Shown here: positions 25,297-33,781 of the stretch, one piece after another
Layout: every line of letters starts with the position of its first letter
Position numbering within the stretch: the first letter of the stretch is position 1
Assembly (NCBI GenBank): GCA_036404435.1
Contig: DASWZN010000039.1
Location: forward strand, 1 to 64,000
From: DASWZN01 sp036404435
GTDB taxonomy: Bacteria > Acidobacteriota > Terriglobia > Bryobacterales > Bryobacteraceae
Reading direction: 5' to 3'
DNA: 64,000 nt
Notes under the pieces: generated by a model
Database searches by the model: none
The model's input: the letters and a program-made list of their open reading frames with translations, nothing else
What the model was told of the DNA's origin: nothing
Position numbers and translations under genes: made by a program

Positions 25297-26174
25297 CATT
25301 CCGCGAATACCTGAAGCAGCAGCAGCAATTCGTGGACGCGCAGTTGGACCGTCTGGCGCCGCCCGAGTCCACGCCGCCCCAGACCATCCATCGCGCCATG
25401 CGCTACAGCCTGTTCGCGGGCGGCAAGCGCATACGGCCCGTTCTGTGCCTGGAGGCTGCGCGAGCGGTGGCGGATTTCGCGCCCGGTGCGGAGGAGGCGG
25501 CCTGCGCGCTCGAATTCGTCCACACCTACTCGCTGATTCACGACGACCTGCCCGCGCTCGACAACGACGATCTCCGCCGTGGCCGTCCCACCTGCCATAA
25601 GCAGTTCGGCGAAGCCATGGCGATCCTGGCCGGCGACGGGCTGCTCACGCTCGCCTTCCAGGTTCTGGGCCAGATCCGGGGCGCCGTGGGGCGGCGGGCG
25701 CAACTGGTCGAGGAACTCGCGGTGGGCGCCGGCACGGTGGGCGGCATGATTGGCGGGCAGGTCGCCGATCTCGAAGGCGAGGGCCAGCCGCCGACCGCCG
25801 AGCTGCTCGATACCATTCACCGCGCCAAGACCGGCGCGCTGCTCCGTGCCAGCGTGCGCATGGGCGGCATTTGCGCCGGCGCCGACGAACACCAGCTCGC
25901 CTCGCTCACCTGCTACGGCCAGCACATCGGCCTGGCGTTCCAGATCGTCGACGACATTCTGGATGTCGAGCAGCCTTCCGAAGCGCTGGGCAAGACCGCG
26001 GGCAAGGACGCCGAACAACATAAGATCACGTTTCCCGCTGTCTATGGCCTGGAAGCGTCGTACCGCATGGCCGAACAGGAACGCCGGGACGCGCACCGCG
26101 CGCTCGAAGCCTTCGGCGAGCGCGGCGCCCGCCTGCGCGAGCTGGCCGACCTGATCGTCGAGCGCAGCGCATGA
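25293..26174 (+). CDS. ispA: Polyprenyl synthetase (farnesyl/geranylgeranyl diphosphate synthase)
   Basis: The 293-residue protein has both aspartate-rich motifs: the first, DDLPALDNDDLRRG, is of the FARM type with the two-residue insertion of bacterial FPP synthases. The second is FQIVDDILDVE. GGKRIRPVL near residue 42 binds IPP. It makes C15 or C20 diphosphate for quinone, hopanoid and cell-wall carriers. The xseB-ispA-tlyA-nadK order resembles the usual xseB-ispA-dxs-tlyA cluster, but dxs is absent here. Confidence 0.93.
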   Translation: MTFREYLKQQQQFVDAQLDRLAPPESTPPQTIHRAMRYSLFAGGKRIRPVLCLEAARAVADFAPGAEEAACALEFVHTYSLIHDDLPALDNDDLRRGRPTCHKQFGEAMAILAGDGLLTLAFQVLGQIRGAVGRRAQLVEELAVGAGTVGGMIGGQVADLEGEGQPPTAELLDTIHRAKTGALLRASVRMGGICAGADEHQLASLTCYGQHIGLAFQIVDDILDVEQPSEALGKTAGKDAEQHKITFPAVYGLEASYRMAEQERRDAHRALEAFGERGARLRELADLIVERSA

Positions 26175-26905
26175 AACCGCCCGGCCGCCTCCGGCTGGAT
26201 CAATTGCTGGTCGAGCGAGGACTGGCCGAGTCGCGCGCAAAGGCTCAGGCGCTGGTGCTCGCCGGCCAGGTCCTGGTGGACGGACAGCGAGCCGAGAAGC
26301 CCGGCCATGCCGTCTCCGTGGACGCCCGCGTCGAGGTCCTGGCGCCGCCGCGATTCGTCGGCCGCGGCGGCCTGAAGCTCGAAGCCGCGCTCGACCACTT
26401 CCAGATCGACGTCGGCGGGCGCCTGTGCCTCGACGTCGGCTCCTCCACGGGCGGCTTCACCGACTGCCTTCTTCAGCGCGGAGCGCGCCACGTCTACGCC
26501 GTCGATGTCGGCGCCGGCCAGCTCGATTGGAAACTGCGCGGGGATGCCCGCGTCACCGTCCGCGAAGGGATCAACGCGCGCTATCTCCGGTTCGAGGATA
26601 TCGGGGAGACCGTGGAGGTGGCGGTTTTCGACGTGAGCTTCATCTCGGTCACGCTGGTCGCGCCGGCTGTGGTTCCCCTGCTGAAGGAGACCGGCCAGAT
26701 GGTTATACTTGTTAAGCCGCAGTTCGAGGTGGGGCGCGGCGAGGTCGGCAAGGGCGGGATCGTGCGCGATGCCGGGCTCCAGGCCCGGGCTTGCGACCGA
26801 GTCCGCACGGCGGTCGAAGGGTTGGGATTCAAGACCGGCCTGATGGAGAGCCCCATCCTGGGCGCGGAAGGGAACCGGGAGTTCCTGCTCCATGCACGAC
26901 ATTAA
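26171..26905 (+). CDS. tlyA: TlyA family rRNA 2'-O-methyltransferase
   Basis: The 244-residue protein has an N-terminal S4 RNA-binding domain (LDQLLVERGLAESRAKAQAL) and a FtsJ-type methyltransferase. The SAM loop is CLDVGSSTGGFTDCLL. Catalytic tetrad candidates are K in GRGGLKLEAAL, D in DVSFIS, K in LVKPQFEVG and the final acidic residue. It methylates ribose in 16S/23S rRNA. The ATG overlaps the ispA stop by four bases, and the end overlaps nadK by 14 bases. Confidence 0.92.
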   Translation: MKPPGRLRLDQLLVERGLAESRAKAQALVLAGQVLVDGQRAEKPGHAVSVDARVEVLAPPRFVGRGGLKLEAALDHFQIDVGGRLCLDVGSSTGGFTDCLLQRGARHVYAVDVGAGQLDWKLRGDARVTVREGINARYLRFEDIGETVEVAVFDVSFISVTLVAPAVVPLLKETGQMVILVKPQFEVGRGEVGKGGIVRDAGLQARACDRVRTAVEGLGFKTGLMESPILGAEGNREFLLHARH

Positions 26906-27755
26906 ATCCGTTGGCGTGATCTCGAAGCCCCAGGTGGACCAGGCCGCTCAGGTGATTCCCGGCGTGGTCGAATGGCTGCAGGCGCGCGGGCTCGCGGTGC
27001 GCTTCGACTCGGTGACGGCGGCCTATCTCGGCTCGAGCGGTGGGGTGGCCCGCGAGGAGGTTGCCGAGGGCTGCGACCTGCTGATCGTCTTCGGCGGCGA
27101 TGGCACTTTGCTGGCCGCGGCGCGCGCCTTGCGGGGCCGTGAAGTTCCGCTGTTCCCCGTGAACCTGGGCGGGCTGGGTTTTCTGACCGCCATCGCCGTC
27201 GATGCGGTCCTCCCGGAACTGGAGCGCGCCCTGCGCGGCGAGCACCGCATCGGCACGCGCCGCATGTTGCACTGCGAAGTGCTGCGGGACGACCTCGCGA
27301 CGGCGTCTTACGACGCGCTCAACGACGTCGTCGTCACCAAGGCGTCCATCGCCCGGATCATCGACCTGGACGCCTTCGTGGACAACAACTTCGTCTGCGC
27401 CTATAAGGCGGACGGCCTGATCGTCTGCACCCCGACCGGATCCACCGCCTACTCGCTCTCGGCCGGCGGCCCGATCATCTTTCCGCGCGTCGGCGCCCTG
27501 TGCCTGACGCCGATCTGCCCACACATGCTTACCAACCGGCCGGTCATCGTCCCCGACACCGCCGTCATCACGCTGCTCAGCCGCACCCGCGACGGAGACG
27601 CCTATCTGACCATCGACGGGCAGATCGGCGAACCGCTGCGCGAGGGGGACAAGGTCGTGTGCAGTCGCTCGGCACACGTGCTGCGGCTGATCCGGCCCCC
27701 GAAGTCGATGTTTTTCGACGTGCTGCGCCAGAAGCTGAAGTGGGGCGAGCGGTAG
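26892..27755 (+). CDS. nadK: NAD kinase
   Basis: The 287-residue enzyme makes NADP from NAD. Signatures: the GGDGT motif (FGGDGTLLAAA), NLGGLGFLT, and the C-terminal CTPTGSTAYSLSAGGPI. The ATG at 26892 lies inside the end of tlyA, supporting one operon from xseB onward. A single REP-like unit follows the stop. Confidence 0.96.
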   Translation: MHDIKSVGVISKPQVDQAAQVIPGVVEWLQARGLAVRFDSVTAAYLGSSGGVAREEVAEGCDLLIVFGGDGTLLAAARALRGREVPLFPVNLGGLGFLTAIAVDAVLPELERALRGEHRIGTRRMLHCEVLRDDLATASYDALNDVVVTKASIARIIDLDAFVDNNFVCAYKADGLIVCTPTGSTAYSLSAGGPIIFPRVGALCLTPICPHMLTNRPVIVPDTAVITLLSRTRDGDAYLTIDGQIGEPLREGDKVVCSRSAHVLRLIRPPKSMFFDVLRQKLKWGER

Positions 27756-27770
27756 ACTCACGCCGCCGCC

Positions 27771-27798
27771 CGCTCCCCCACGGTCGCGGTTCGGTGCT
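27771..27798. repeat. REP-like half unit
   Basis: One unit close to the consensus CGCTCCCTGACGCTCGCGGTTCGGTGCT seen as inverted pairs at 56567-56645 and 58341-58408. Here it stands alone, in the 66-base gap between convergent nadK and the VWA gene, a typical REP position. Confidence 0.55.
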
Positions 27799-27821
27799 TG
27801 GGTGCGGGCCGGCTCCCGGCC

Positions 27822-28853
27822 TTACGGCGCGAAGGGGTAGTAGCCCCGGCGCGTGCGAACCGTGACGTCCGGTACGTCCACGGTAACCTTGATCGCGCGG
27901 AACGGACGCGCGCTCGTGGTGGTGTCCGGAATGTAGCGCAGGATGTATTGGGTGTTGATCTCGCCGGCAACCTTGGTGATGGCATCGAACATGTGCGAGG
28001 AGACCGCGGCCGAGTAGGCGCCGCTGCCCACCACCAGCGAGTAATTGCCCGCGTCCTGGGGCTTCGACAGGTATCCCGAGACGTCGGCGTAAACGCCCTC
28101 GAGCGGCATCTCGACGCGTCCCCCGGTCTCGTCGGTTAGGCGCATCACAGCCGGCTCTCCCTCGTTGGAGAATCCGAATGCCTGCGTGCTCACGACATAG
28201 ATCGTCACCAGGTTACGCTGCGCCATCTCGATAACCTGGTCCAGCGTGTACTTGCTGGCATTGTCGTTGCCGTCTCCGAAAACAACCAGCACGCGGCGCG
28301 GTTCGATGGGCTCGCCCGGAATCACATGGTGCTTATTGATGGCCATGACGATGGCGTCGTACAGCGCGGCTCCGCCTCCCGGCTTGAGCGTGCGGATCTT
28401 GTCCACGATGGGTTCGGGATCCGAAGTGGTGTCAACAGCCAATTCCGCTTCGGTGCTGAAGCTGACCAGGAAGCCGCTGTACTTCCTGTCTATGTTGTCG
28501 GACAGCAGCGCCCAGACCATCTGCTCGGCCGTCTCCTGGAAGTTGTTCCAGTGAATGCGCGACCCGCTACTCAAGTCGAGCACCAGGCCCAACACGATCG
28601 GCTGGTTGGCCTGGCGACTGAAGAACTCGATCTTCTGCTCCCGGCCGTCCTCGAAGACTTTGAAGTCGGACTTATCCAGGTTGGAGATGAACCGGCCCTT
28701 GTAATCGGTCACGGTCACGGGCACGATGACCTCGTTCACCTGGACCTTGAAGGGGTGCGCTTCCGCCTCGGGCTTCTGGCTGGCCGTCTGCGCCAGCGCC
28801 GCCGCGCAGAATCCGGAGAGGAAAATCAAACCACAGCGATGCATCCTCATCAT
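27822..28853 (-). CDS. Secreted VWFA-related protein (acidobacterial type)
   Basis: The 343-residue protein has a signal peptide (CGLIFLSGFCAAALAQ), a ~60-residue beta region that starts FKVQVNEVIVPVTVTD and contains KSDFKVFEDGREQKIEFF, then a von Willebrand A domain. These are the marks of the VWFA-related acidobacterial family. The metal site is imperfect: GLVLDLSSGSR has DxSxG where DxSxS is expected. The function is unknown; extracellular protein binding is inferred. The start is taken as ATG 28853 with GGTGAG upstream; an ATG at 28880 would overlap the sugar kinase. It is downstream of the sugar kinase. Confidence 0.82.
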   Translation of the reverse strand: MMRMHRCGLIFLSGFCAAALAQTASQKPEAEAHPFKVQVNEVIVPVTVTDYKGRFISNLDKSDFKVFEDGREQKIEFFSRQANQPIVLGLVLDLSSGSRIHWNNFQETAEQMVWALLSDNIDRKYSGFLVSFSTEAELAVDTTSDPEPIVDKIRTLKPGGGAALYDAIVMAINKHHVIPGEPIEPRRVLVVFGDGNDNASKYTLDQVIEMAQRNLVTIYVVSTQAFGFSNEGEPAVMRLTDETGGRVEMPLEGVYADVSGYLSKPQDAGNYSLVVGSGAYSAAVSSHMFDAITKVAGEINTQYILRYIPDTTTSARPFRAIKVTVDVPDVTVRTRRGYYPFAP

Positions 28854-28876
28854 TATCTCACCATGGCGCGGCCGCT

Positions 28877-29911
28877 TCATCGTTCCACCCGGCCGGAGCC
28901 GCCGCCTTTCATCAAAGCCTTTATCTCGTCGGCGCTGAAGCGGTTATAATCCCCCGGCAGCGAGTGCTTGAGACACGACGCCGCCACGGCGAACTCCAGC
29001 GCCTCGTGGTGGTTCGGCAGCCGCTTGAGTCCATAGATCAGGCCGGCCGCGAAGGCGTCGCCTCCGCCCACCCGGTCCACGATATGCGTGATCTCGTAGT
29101 GCCGGCTCACCAGAAAGTTCTTGCCGTCGTGCAGGCACGCCGACCACCCGTTATGCGATGCGCTTCGGGACTCGCGCAGCGTCACCGCCATCACCTTCAG
29201 GTTGGGGAACTCGCGCATGACCTTTTCGGTGAGGCGCGAGTACTGCGCGGCATCCAGCTTGCCGGAATGCACATCCACCTCGGCCTGAATGCCGAGAGCC
29301 ATTTGGCAGTCCTCTTCATTGGCGATCCCGACGTCGGCCAGTTGGAACAGTTGCCGCATCACCTCCGGGGCCGTCTTGCCGTATTTCCACAGGTTCTTGC
29401 GATAGTTCAGGTCGCAGGACACCGTGAGGCCCGCCGCACGCGCTTTGCCGGCGGCCTCCAGGGCCAGATCCGCGGCGCCCTGACCGATGGCGGGCGTGAT
29501 GCCGGTGACGTGGAACCAGTCCGCGCCCTCGAGTGCCGCGTCCCAATCGATGGCCCCGGGAGCGGCCAGCGCGAGCGAACTGCCCGCGCGGTCGTAGACC
29601 ACTTTCGAGGGGCGCTGGTTCGCTCCGGTTTCCAGGAAGTAGATCCCCACGCGGCCCGCCCCCCGCGCGATCTGCGAGGTGTCCACCCCGAAGCCGCGAA
29701 GCTGGCGGAGGGCCGCTTCCGCGATCGGACTGGCGGGCGGCAGGACCGTGACGAAGCGCGCCGGCTCGCCGAGATTGGCCAGCGAAACCGCGACGTTGGC
29801 CTCGCCTCCGCCGAAGGTCGCCACCAGCAAAGGCGAGTCGAGAAGACGCTCTAAGTGCGGCGGCGCCAGCCGCAGCATGATCTCTCCGAAGGCGACTGTT
29901 GTGTGGGCCAT
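28877..29911 (-). CDS. kdgK: PfkB-family sugar kinase, 2-keto-3-deoxygluconate kinase-like
   Basis: The 344-residue ribokinase-fold enzyme has an N-terminal FGEIMLRL, the substrate loop FGGGEANVAVSLANLG, and the C-terminal catalytic loop DRVGGGDAFAAGLIYGL with its base Asp. FGEIMLRL and the insertion pattern match KDG kinases, which phosphorylate 2-keto-3-deoxygluconate from hexuronate or non-phosphorylative glucose breakdown. This suits a plant-polymer degrader. Fructokinase is an alternative. The next gene upstream, at 29976, runs in the same direction. Confidence 0.82.
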   Translation of the reverse strand: MAHTTVAFGEIMLRLAPPHLERLLDSPLLVATFGGGEANVAVSLANLGEPARFVTVLPPASPIAEAALRQLRGFGVDTSQIARGAGRVGIYFLETGANQRPSKVVYDRAGSSLALAAPGAIDWDAALEGADWFHVTGITPAIGQGAADLALEAAGKARAAGLTVSCDLNYRKNLWKYGKTAPEVMRQLFQLADVGIANEEDCQMALGIQAEVDVHSGKLDAAQYSRLTEKVMREFPNLKVMAVTLRESRSASHNGWSACLHDGKNFLVSRHYEITHIVDRVGGGDAFAAGLIYGLKRLPNHHEALEFAVAASCLKHSLPGDYNRFSADEIKALMKGGGSGRVER

Positions 29912-29975
29912 TAGTCTAAAATACCAGTGCCGGGCCAGTGGCGAATCCGCTGGGCAGCGTTGGTTGCGCAGGTTG

Positions 29976-30440
29976 CTATTTGCCCACGGGTTTCTTGGTG
30001 TACCTTTCGGCTGCGACTATCAGGTCCTCAGCCATCTTCTTCCAGTCGGTGGCACTCTCGTCCAACAGCCGCGACTCGCTGCCTACGGTGCCCAACGGTT
30101 TCCACGAGGCTCCGTTTCGAACGCTGAGAGCTGCCAGAAGTGTGTTGCAGTAGAGCGGCTGTTTCTTCCACTTTCTCTGCTCGCTCTTGCGTCCGAGAAC
30201 CACCAAAAGGAAATCCGCCTGGGATTCGTCATCCACTACGACGAACTTCCCCGGTTTGGCTTTCATGTTCGTGACCGCTTCCGCCAGCTTCGGATCGGCG
30301 GCCTGCTGTCCGCCGGTGGTGGAGTCTGCGGTCTTGATGAACAATCTGCCTACCGTTTCGTCAGCTGCGTTAAGTGCACTGGAGTAGAATCCCAAAGCCA
30401 AGGCCGCAGCTGCGATGGCCGGAAGGAATAGGTTTTTCAT
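29976..30440 (-). CDS. Small secreted protein of unknown function
   Basis: The 154-residue protein has a clear signal peptide (LFLPAIAAAALALGFYSSALNA). The mature part is mixed alpha/beta, with FVVVDDESQADFLLVVLGRK and a C-terminal helix KKMAEDLIVAAERYTKK. It has one cysteine in QPLYCNTLLAAL. I do not recognise the family. Base composition is visibly less GC-rich than the neighbours. It is upstream of the sugar kinase with 64 bases between, so it may share a transcript. Confidence 0.65.
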   Translation of the reverse strand: MKNLFLPAIAAAALALGFYSSALNAADETVGRLFIKTADSTTGGQQAADPKLAEAVTNMKAKPGKFVVVDDESQADFLLVVLGRKSEQRKWKKQPLYCNTLLAALSVRNGASWKPLGTVGSESRLLDESATDWKKMAEDLIVAAERYTKKPVGK

Positions 30441-30476
30441 GTGCGCTCCCTTGTTCAGTTCGTAGTGACTGCTGAG

Positions 30477-31523
30477 TTACTTGGAATCCGGCAAAACAGC
30501 CTCCGCGTCAACGGCAAAGGTGGCATCCAGGGAGGGCAGGCCCTCGACCAGAAGAACCGTCAGCGCCGGCGGTTTGGCCGGATCGAAGAACTCGCGCCCG
30601 GCGCGCACGGCCAGCTCGGCCGTCGACCGCGACAACGAATAGACGCAAAGATGGACCACGCGGTGATAAGACGCGCCCGCCTGGGCCAGCGTTTTTCCCA
30701 GCCTTTCGAACGCCAGCCTCGCGTCGGCGGGGGTGCTGCCGAAAGCCAGTTGCGCGCCCGTGAAGACCAGCTTTCCGGCTCCCGGGGGCTGCTGCGGCGC
30801 TATCAGCCGCCCCACCGTTTCGCAGCTTGCCCCGCTCGCGAGCGTCGCCCTCTGCGGCTGCACGAAGTTGGAAACAGCCTTCGGGAATACGCCCGTCATG
30901 GCGCTGCGGAACTGGTCCATTTCATCGAGCGAGGTGGGGTAACAAGTGACCCGCAGGGTTTCGTCCGGGCCCGCTCCGGCGTTAGCAAGCGACGTGCGTA
31001 AACGGTCCAGGACGCGGCGCAGGTGAGGCAGCACCGGCTGGAGCGGCTGGTCGACGGTGTCGCTCTCGGCGGGCGCCATCACGATTCCGTTTGGGTTCAC
31101 CGCCCTTTTGTCCAAGGCCACCGCTTCCAAAACCACCTGGGCGCCGTCGCGCGGAAGCTGCCCGACCTGCACTACCGTCAGCGCCGGCAGCGAGACTCGT
31201 TTCTCCGTCGCGAGCTCGCTCACCAAGGCCTGCACGCGCCGGGTGTCGCCGGTTCCCGCGACGAAGACCCGCAGCTTTACCAGCGGGCGGTCCGGGCGAA
31301 GGAGCGGTCTGAGGGCTTCCCGAAGCTGCTGCGACAGCAGCCCGTCGCCACGCAACGGCGTCACTTGAAATATCAGGCGGTCGGCGTCGGCCACCGTTAC
31401 GGCCGGGAGTTCCGGAGGCAGTTGATGGGCCTGCGTGACCTGATCTTCTTTGTTCTTGTCGCGCGGCGCGGCAATCAGCGCGGAGGCGAGAGCGAGGCAT
31501 GGAATCAGGGCGAAATGCTTCAT
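30477..31523 (-). CDS. Exported protein with three RidA/YjgF-like modules
   Basis: The 348-residue protein has a signal peptide (ALIPCLALASALIAA), then about three RidA-like alpha/beta modules: residues ~45-135, ~145-250 and ~260-345. Modules 1 and 3 end in the RidA-like PALTVVQVGQLP and PALTVLLVEGLPSLDA. In active RidA the equivalent stretch is PAR(S/T), whose Arg contacts the imine substrate; here Leu replaces Arg in both. The protein may be a single-chain trimer-like binder instead of a deaminase. The start ATG 31523 was chosen for the signal peptide; the longer frame has none. It is divergent from a MocR-type regulator. Confidence 0.65.
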   Translation of the reverse strand: MKHFALIPCLALASALIAAPRDKNKEDQVTQAHQLPPELPAVTVADADRLIFQVTPLRGDGLLSQQLREALRPLLRPDRPLVKLRVFVAGTGDTRRVQALVSELATEKRVSLPALTVVQVGQLPRDGAQVVLEAVALDKRAVNPNGIVMAPAESDTVDQPLQPVLPHLRRVLDRLRTSLANAGAGPDETLRVTCYPTSLDEMDQFRSAMTGVFPKAVSNFVQPQRATLASGASCETVGRLIAPQQPPGAGKLVFTGAQLAFGSTPADARLAFERLGKTLAQAGASYHRVVHLCVYSLSRSTAELAVRAGREFFDPAKPPALTVLLVEGLPSLDATFAVDAEAVLPDSK

Positions 31524-31606
31524 GAAAACAGGGTGCGTGAGCGATTGTATCAGATCCGGCGCTTGTCCTTGAGTCATCCAATATGGTATGGTCATCTGAG
31601 ATTGGA

Positions 31607-33070
31607 ATGTTGCCGGCAATCCATCTAGATCCCTCTTCCAACGCGCCGCTCTATCGGCAACTCTCTGACGCAATTAAGGAACTGATCGGCGTCGGTCGCT
31701 TGGAGCGGGGTGGGCGCCTGCCAGCCACTCGGGAATTGGCTGGCATACTTGGCCTGAACCGCACCACCGTCTCTGCCGCCTATGCCCTCCTTGAATCCGA
31801 AGGGCTGGTCCGGGGCCATGTCGGTAGGGGTAGTTTTGTTCTCGGCGAGACGCGGCCGCCGGGCGCGGGCCTGAACTGGGAGCAGTTGCTTCCGGCGCTT
31901 GCTCCGTCGGCGCCCGCCGCGCCCGACGGCATCAGTTTCTCCAGTTCCTGCCCGGCCGAAGACCTGTTCCCGATGGAGGCTTTCCGCCGAAGTTGCGAGG
32001 AGGTGCTGGCCGGTACGGATGCCTCGGCGGTGCTGCAACTCGGCTCGCCCTCCGGCTACGCGCCTCTGCGTCATCACCTGCTGGGCGAGGCGCGCCGCGA
32101 GGGAGTGGCGCGACCTGGCGACGACCTCATCGTCACCAATGGATGCCAGCAGGCGCTCGACCTGATCGCACGCGTTCTGGTTCGCCCCGGCGATGCGGTG
32201 ATCGTGGAGGACCCGGTCTACCCCGGCCTGAAGAACGTGCTGCTGAAGGCGGGCGCGCAACTGGTCGGCGTGCCTGCGGGAGTGGATGGAATCGACATCG
32301 ACGCGCTCGAGCGCGCCGCCGTTCGAAGCCGGCCGCGTCTGATCGTGACCACGCCCGACTTCCAGAACCCCACCGGCGGAACGCTTCCCGCCGAGGCGCG
32401 CCGCGCCGTGCTGCGCATCGCCCGCCTGGCCGGTTGCGTGCTCGTCGAGAACGATATCTACGGCGAGCTGCGCTACGAAGGCGAGGCCGCGCCCGCCATC
32501 AAACAGATCGACGAGACCGGTGACACGGTGCTGTTGCGCAGCTTCTCCAAGCTGACGTTTCCCGGATTGCGCGTGGGCTGGACCATTGCGCCGAAGGCGC
32601 TGGTGGCGCGCATGGCCGACGCCAAGCATCTGGCCGACCTGCACAGCGATCAGCTTTCGCAGGCGGTGTTGCTGCGCTTCGCGGTCTCCGGCCGTCTGAA
32701 AGAGCACCGGGCGCGTATCCTCGCCGCCGGCGCCGAACGCCTCGCGGCAGTGCTCGAAGCATGTCAGCGTTGGCTGCCCGCCGGATCGCATTTTACCCGA
32801 CCGCAAGGCGGCATGAACCTGTGGGTGCGGCTGCCCGAGCCGCTCGATGCCGGCGATCTGCTGGCGCGCGCGCAGCGCGAAGGGGTGAGCTACCTGCCGG
32901 GACGCTATTTCGAGGTGTCCAGGCGCGAGCCGGGCGGCTTGCGCCTGAGTTTCGCAGCCCTGCCGCCGGAGAAGATCCGCGCCGGGCTAGCCATTTTGGG
33001 GAAGGTTTTTTCGAGCGAGCTGGCCCGCGCGCGCCTGGAGCGCCACGAACCGGCTCCGGCGGTGGTGTGA
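31607..33070 (+). CDS. MocR-type GntR/aminotransferase regulator, possible PdxR
   Basis: The 487-residue protein fuses a GntR winged helix (APLYRQLSDAIKELI, RLPATRELAGILGLNRTTVSAAY) to a fold-type I aminotransferase domain. The PLP lysine lies in LLRSFSKLTFPGLRVGW, and the conserved NPTGGTLP and ENDIYGEL are present. MocR proteins use PLP as cofactor or signal; PdxR members activate pdxST. pdxS lies 0.7 kb downstream on the same strand, so a PdxR role is plausible. The start could be ATG 31583 or 31588, but 31607 fits the family N-terminus. A direct repeat ATGGTATGGT sits at 31583-31592. Confidence 0.85.
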   Translation: MLPAIHLDPSSNAPLYRQLSDAIKELIGVGRLERGGRLPATRELAGILGLNRTTVSAAYALLESEGLVRGHVGRGSFVLGETRPPGAGLNWEQLLPALAPSAPAAPDGISFSSSCPAEDLFPMEAFRRSCEEVLAGTDASAVLQLGSPSGYAPLRHHLLGEARREGVARPGDDLIVTNGCQQALDLIARVLVRPGDAVIVEDPVYPGLKNVLLKAGAQLVGVPAGVDGIDIDALERAAVRSRPRLIVTTPDFQNPTGGTLPAEARRAVLRIARLAGCVLVENDIYGELRYEGEAAPAIKQIDETGDTVLLRSFSKLTFPGLRVGWTIAPKALVARMADAKHLADLHSDQLSQAVLLRFAVSGRLKEHRARILAAGAERLAAVLEACQRWLPAGSHFTRPQGGMNLWVRLPEPLDAGDLLARAQREGVSYLPGRYFEVSRREPGGLRLSFAALPPEKIRAGLAILGKVFSSELARARLERHEPAPAVV

Positions 33071-33086
33071 GGGAGCCGTCGGCAGT

Positions 33087-33722
33087 ATGAACAGGGAATT
33101 CGCTGGCAGAGACTTCGGAAAGGTTGATGTCGAGGGTTATCAGGTGAGGGTCCCGCGCGAGCAAATCGCAATCGAGCCCCCATGGACGCGAGAACGACTG
33201 TTTCTGAATCCTCAATGTCGCTATGCACTTTCGACAAGCGGGTTTCTCTGGCCTTGCGCCCTTTCGAGCGAGGAAGAAAAAGAGGTCACGGACCCTGTGG
33301 TTGGGCTGATCGCGGAAGAGAAGCTCGGGCTCGCGTTCTATGCGCTGGAGGCTCACGCATGCGAGATCCTGTTTCTGCGACTGATCGGAGTTCATTCTAT
33401 CCGCTCCGGAGTTGTCAATCTGGCCGTCCCGCCAGGTTTCGAAGTATGCGGGTTCGATGTGACGAACGGGTGGTGGGGCGCCAGTCCGATTAACGCCCAA
33501 GGGGACAATGATGAAGGCTGGAAAGAACTCCGGTCCATCGCGGGCGGTCACGTGAACGAGTGGAGTCTGCTCGACGACTTCGCGGTCGCCAATCAGCTCG
33601 CAACGGTCTGCACTGAGCGCGATCCAAGAGAGGGCCCGTTCAGAGCCGTGCTTTTTGCGACGCCGACGATGGAAAAGAGGTGCTGCCTTGCAGCGCGATC
33701 TGGCGTGATTGTGGATGGATAG
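33087..33722 (+). CDS. Protein of unknown function between MocR gene and pdxS
   Basis: The 211-residue soluble protein has no signal peptide or membrane segment. It starts MNREFAGRDFGKVDVEGY, has PQCRYALSTSGFLWPC in the first third, a central hydrophobic core (ACEILFLRLIGVHSIRSGVVNLAV), and ends MEKRCCLAARSGVIVDG. I recognise no family. Its composition is less GC-rich than pdxS or the MocR gene, which suggests later acquisition. A competing long frame on the minus strand has poor composition and no domain. It lies 17 bases after the MocR stop, so it may be co-transcribed. Confidence 0.6.
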   Translation: MNREFAGRDFGKVDVEGYQVRVPREQIAIEPPWTRERLFLNPQCRYALSTSGFLWPCALSSEEEKEVTDPVVGLIAEEKLGLAFYALEAHACEILFLRLIGVHSIRSGVVNLAVPPGFEVCGFDVTNGWWGASPINAQGDNDEGWKELRSIAGGHVNEWSLLDDFAVANQLATVCTERDPREGPFRAVLFATPTMEKRCCLAARSGVIVDG

Positions 33723-33736
33723 AGGTGGGGACCGAC

Positions 33737-33761
33737 GGCTGATGGCTGAAGGCTGATGGCT
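33737..33761. repeat. Short GGCTGATGGCT direct repeat upstream of pdxS
   Basis: The stretch reads as two copies of GGCTGATGGCT separated by GAA, in the leader before the pdxS ribosome site (AGGAGG at 33768-33773). It could form slipped structures or be a leftover of a short tandem repeat. No known riboswitch fold is seen. Confidence 0.4.
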
Positions 33762-33781
33762 ACTAACAGGAGGAGAACGCA

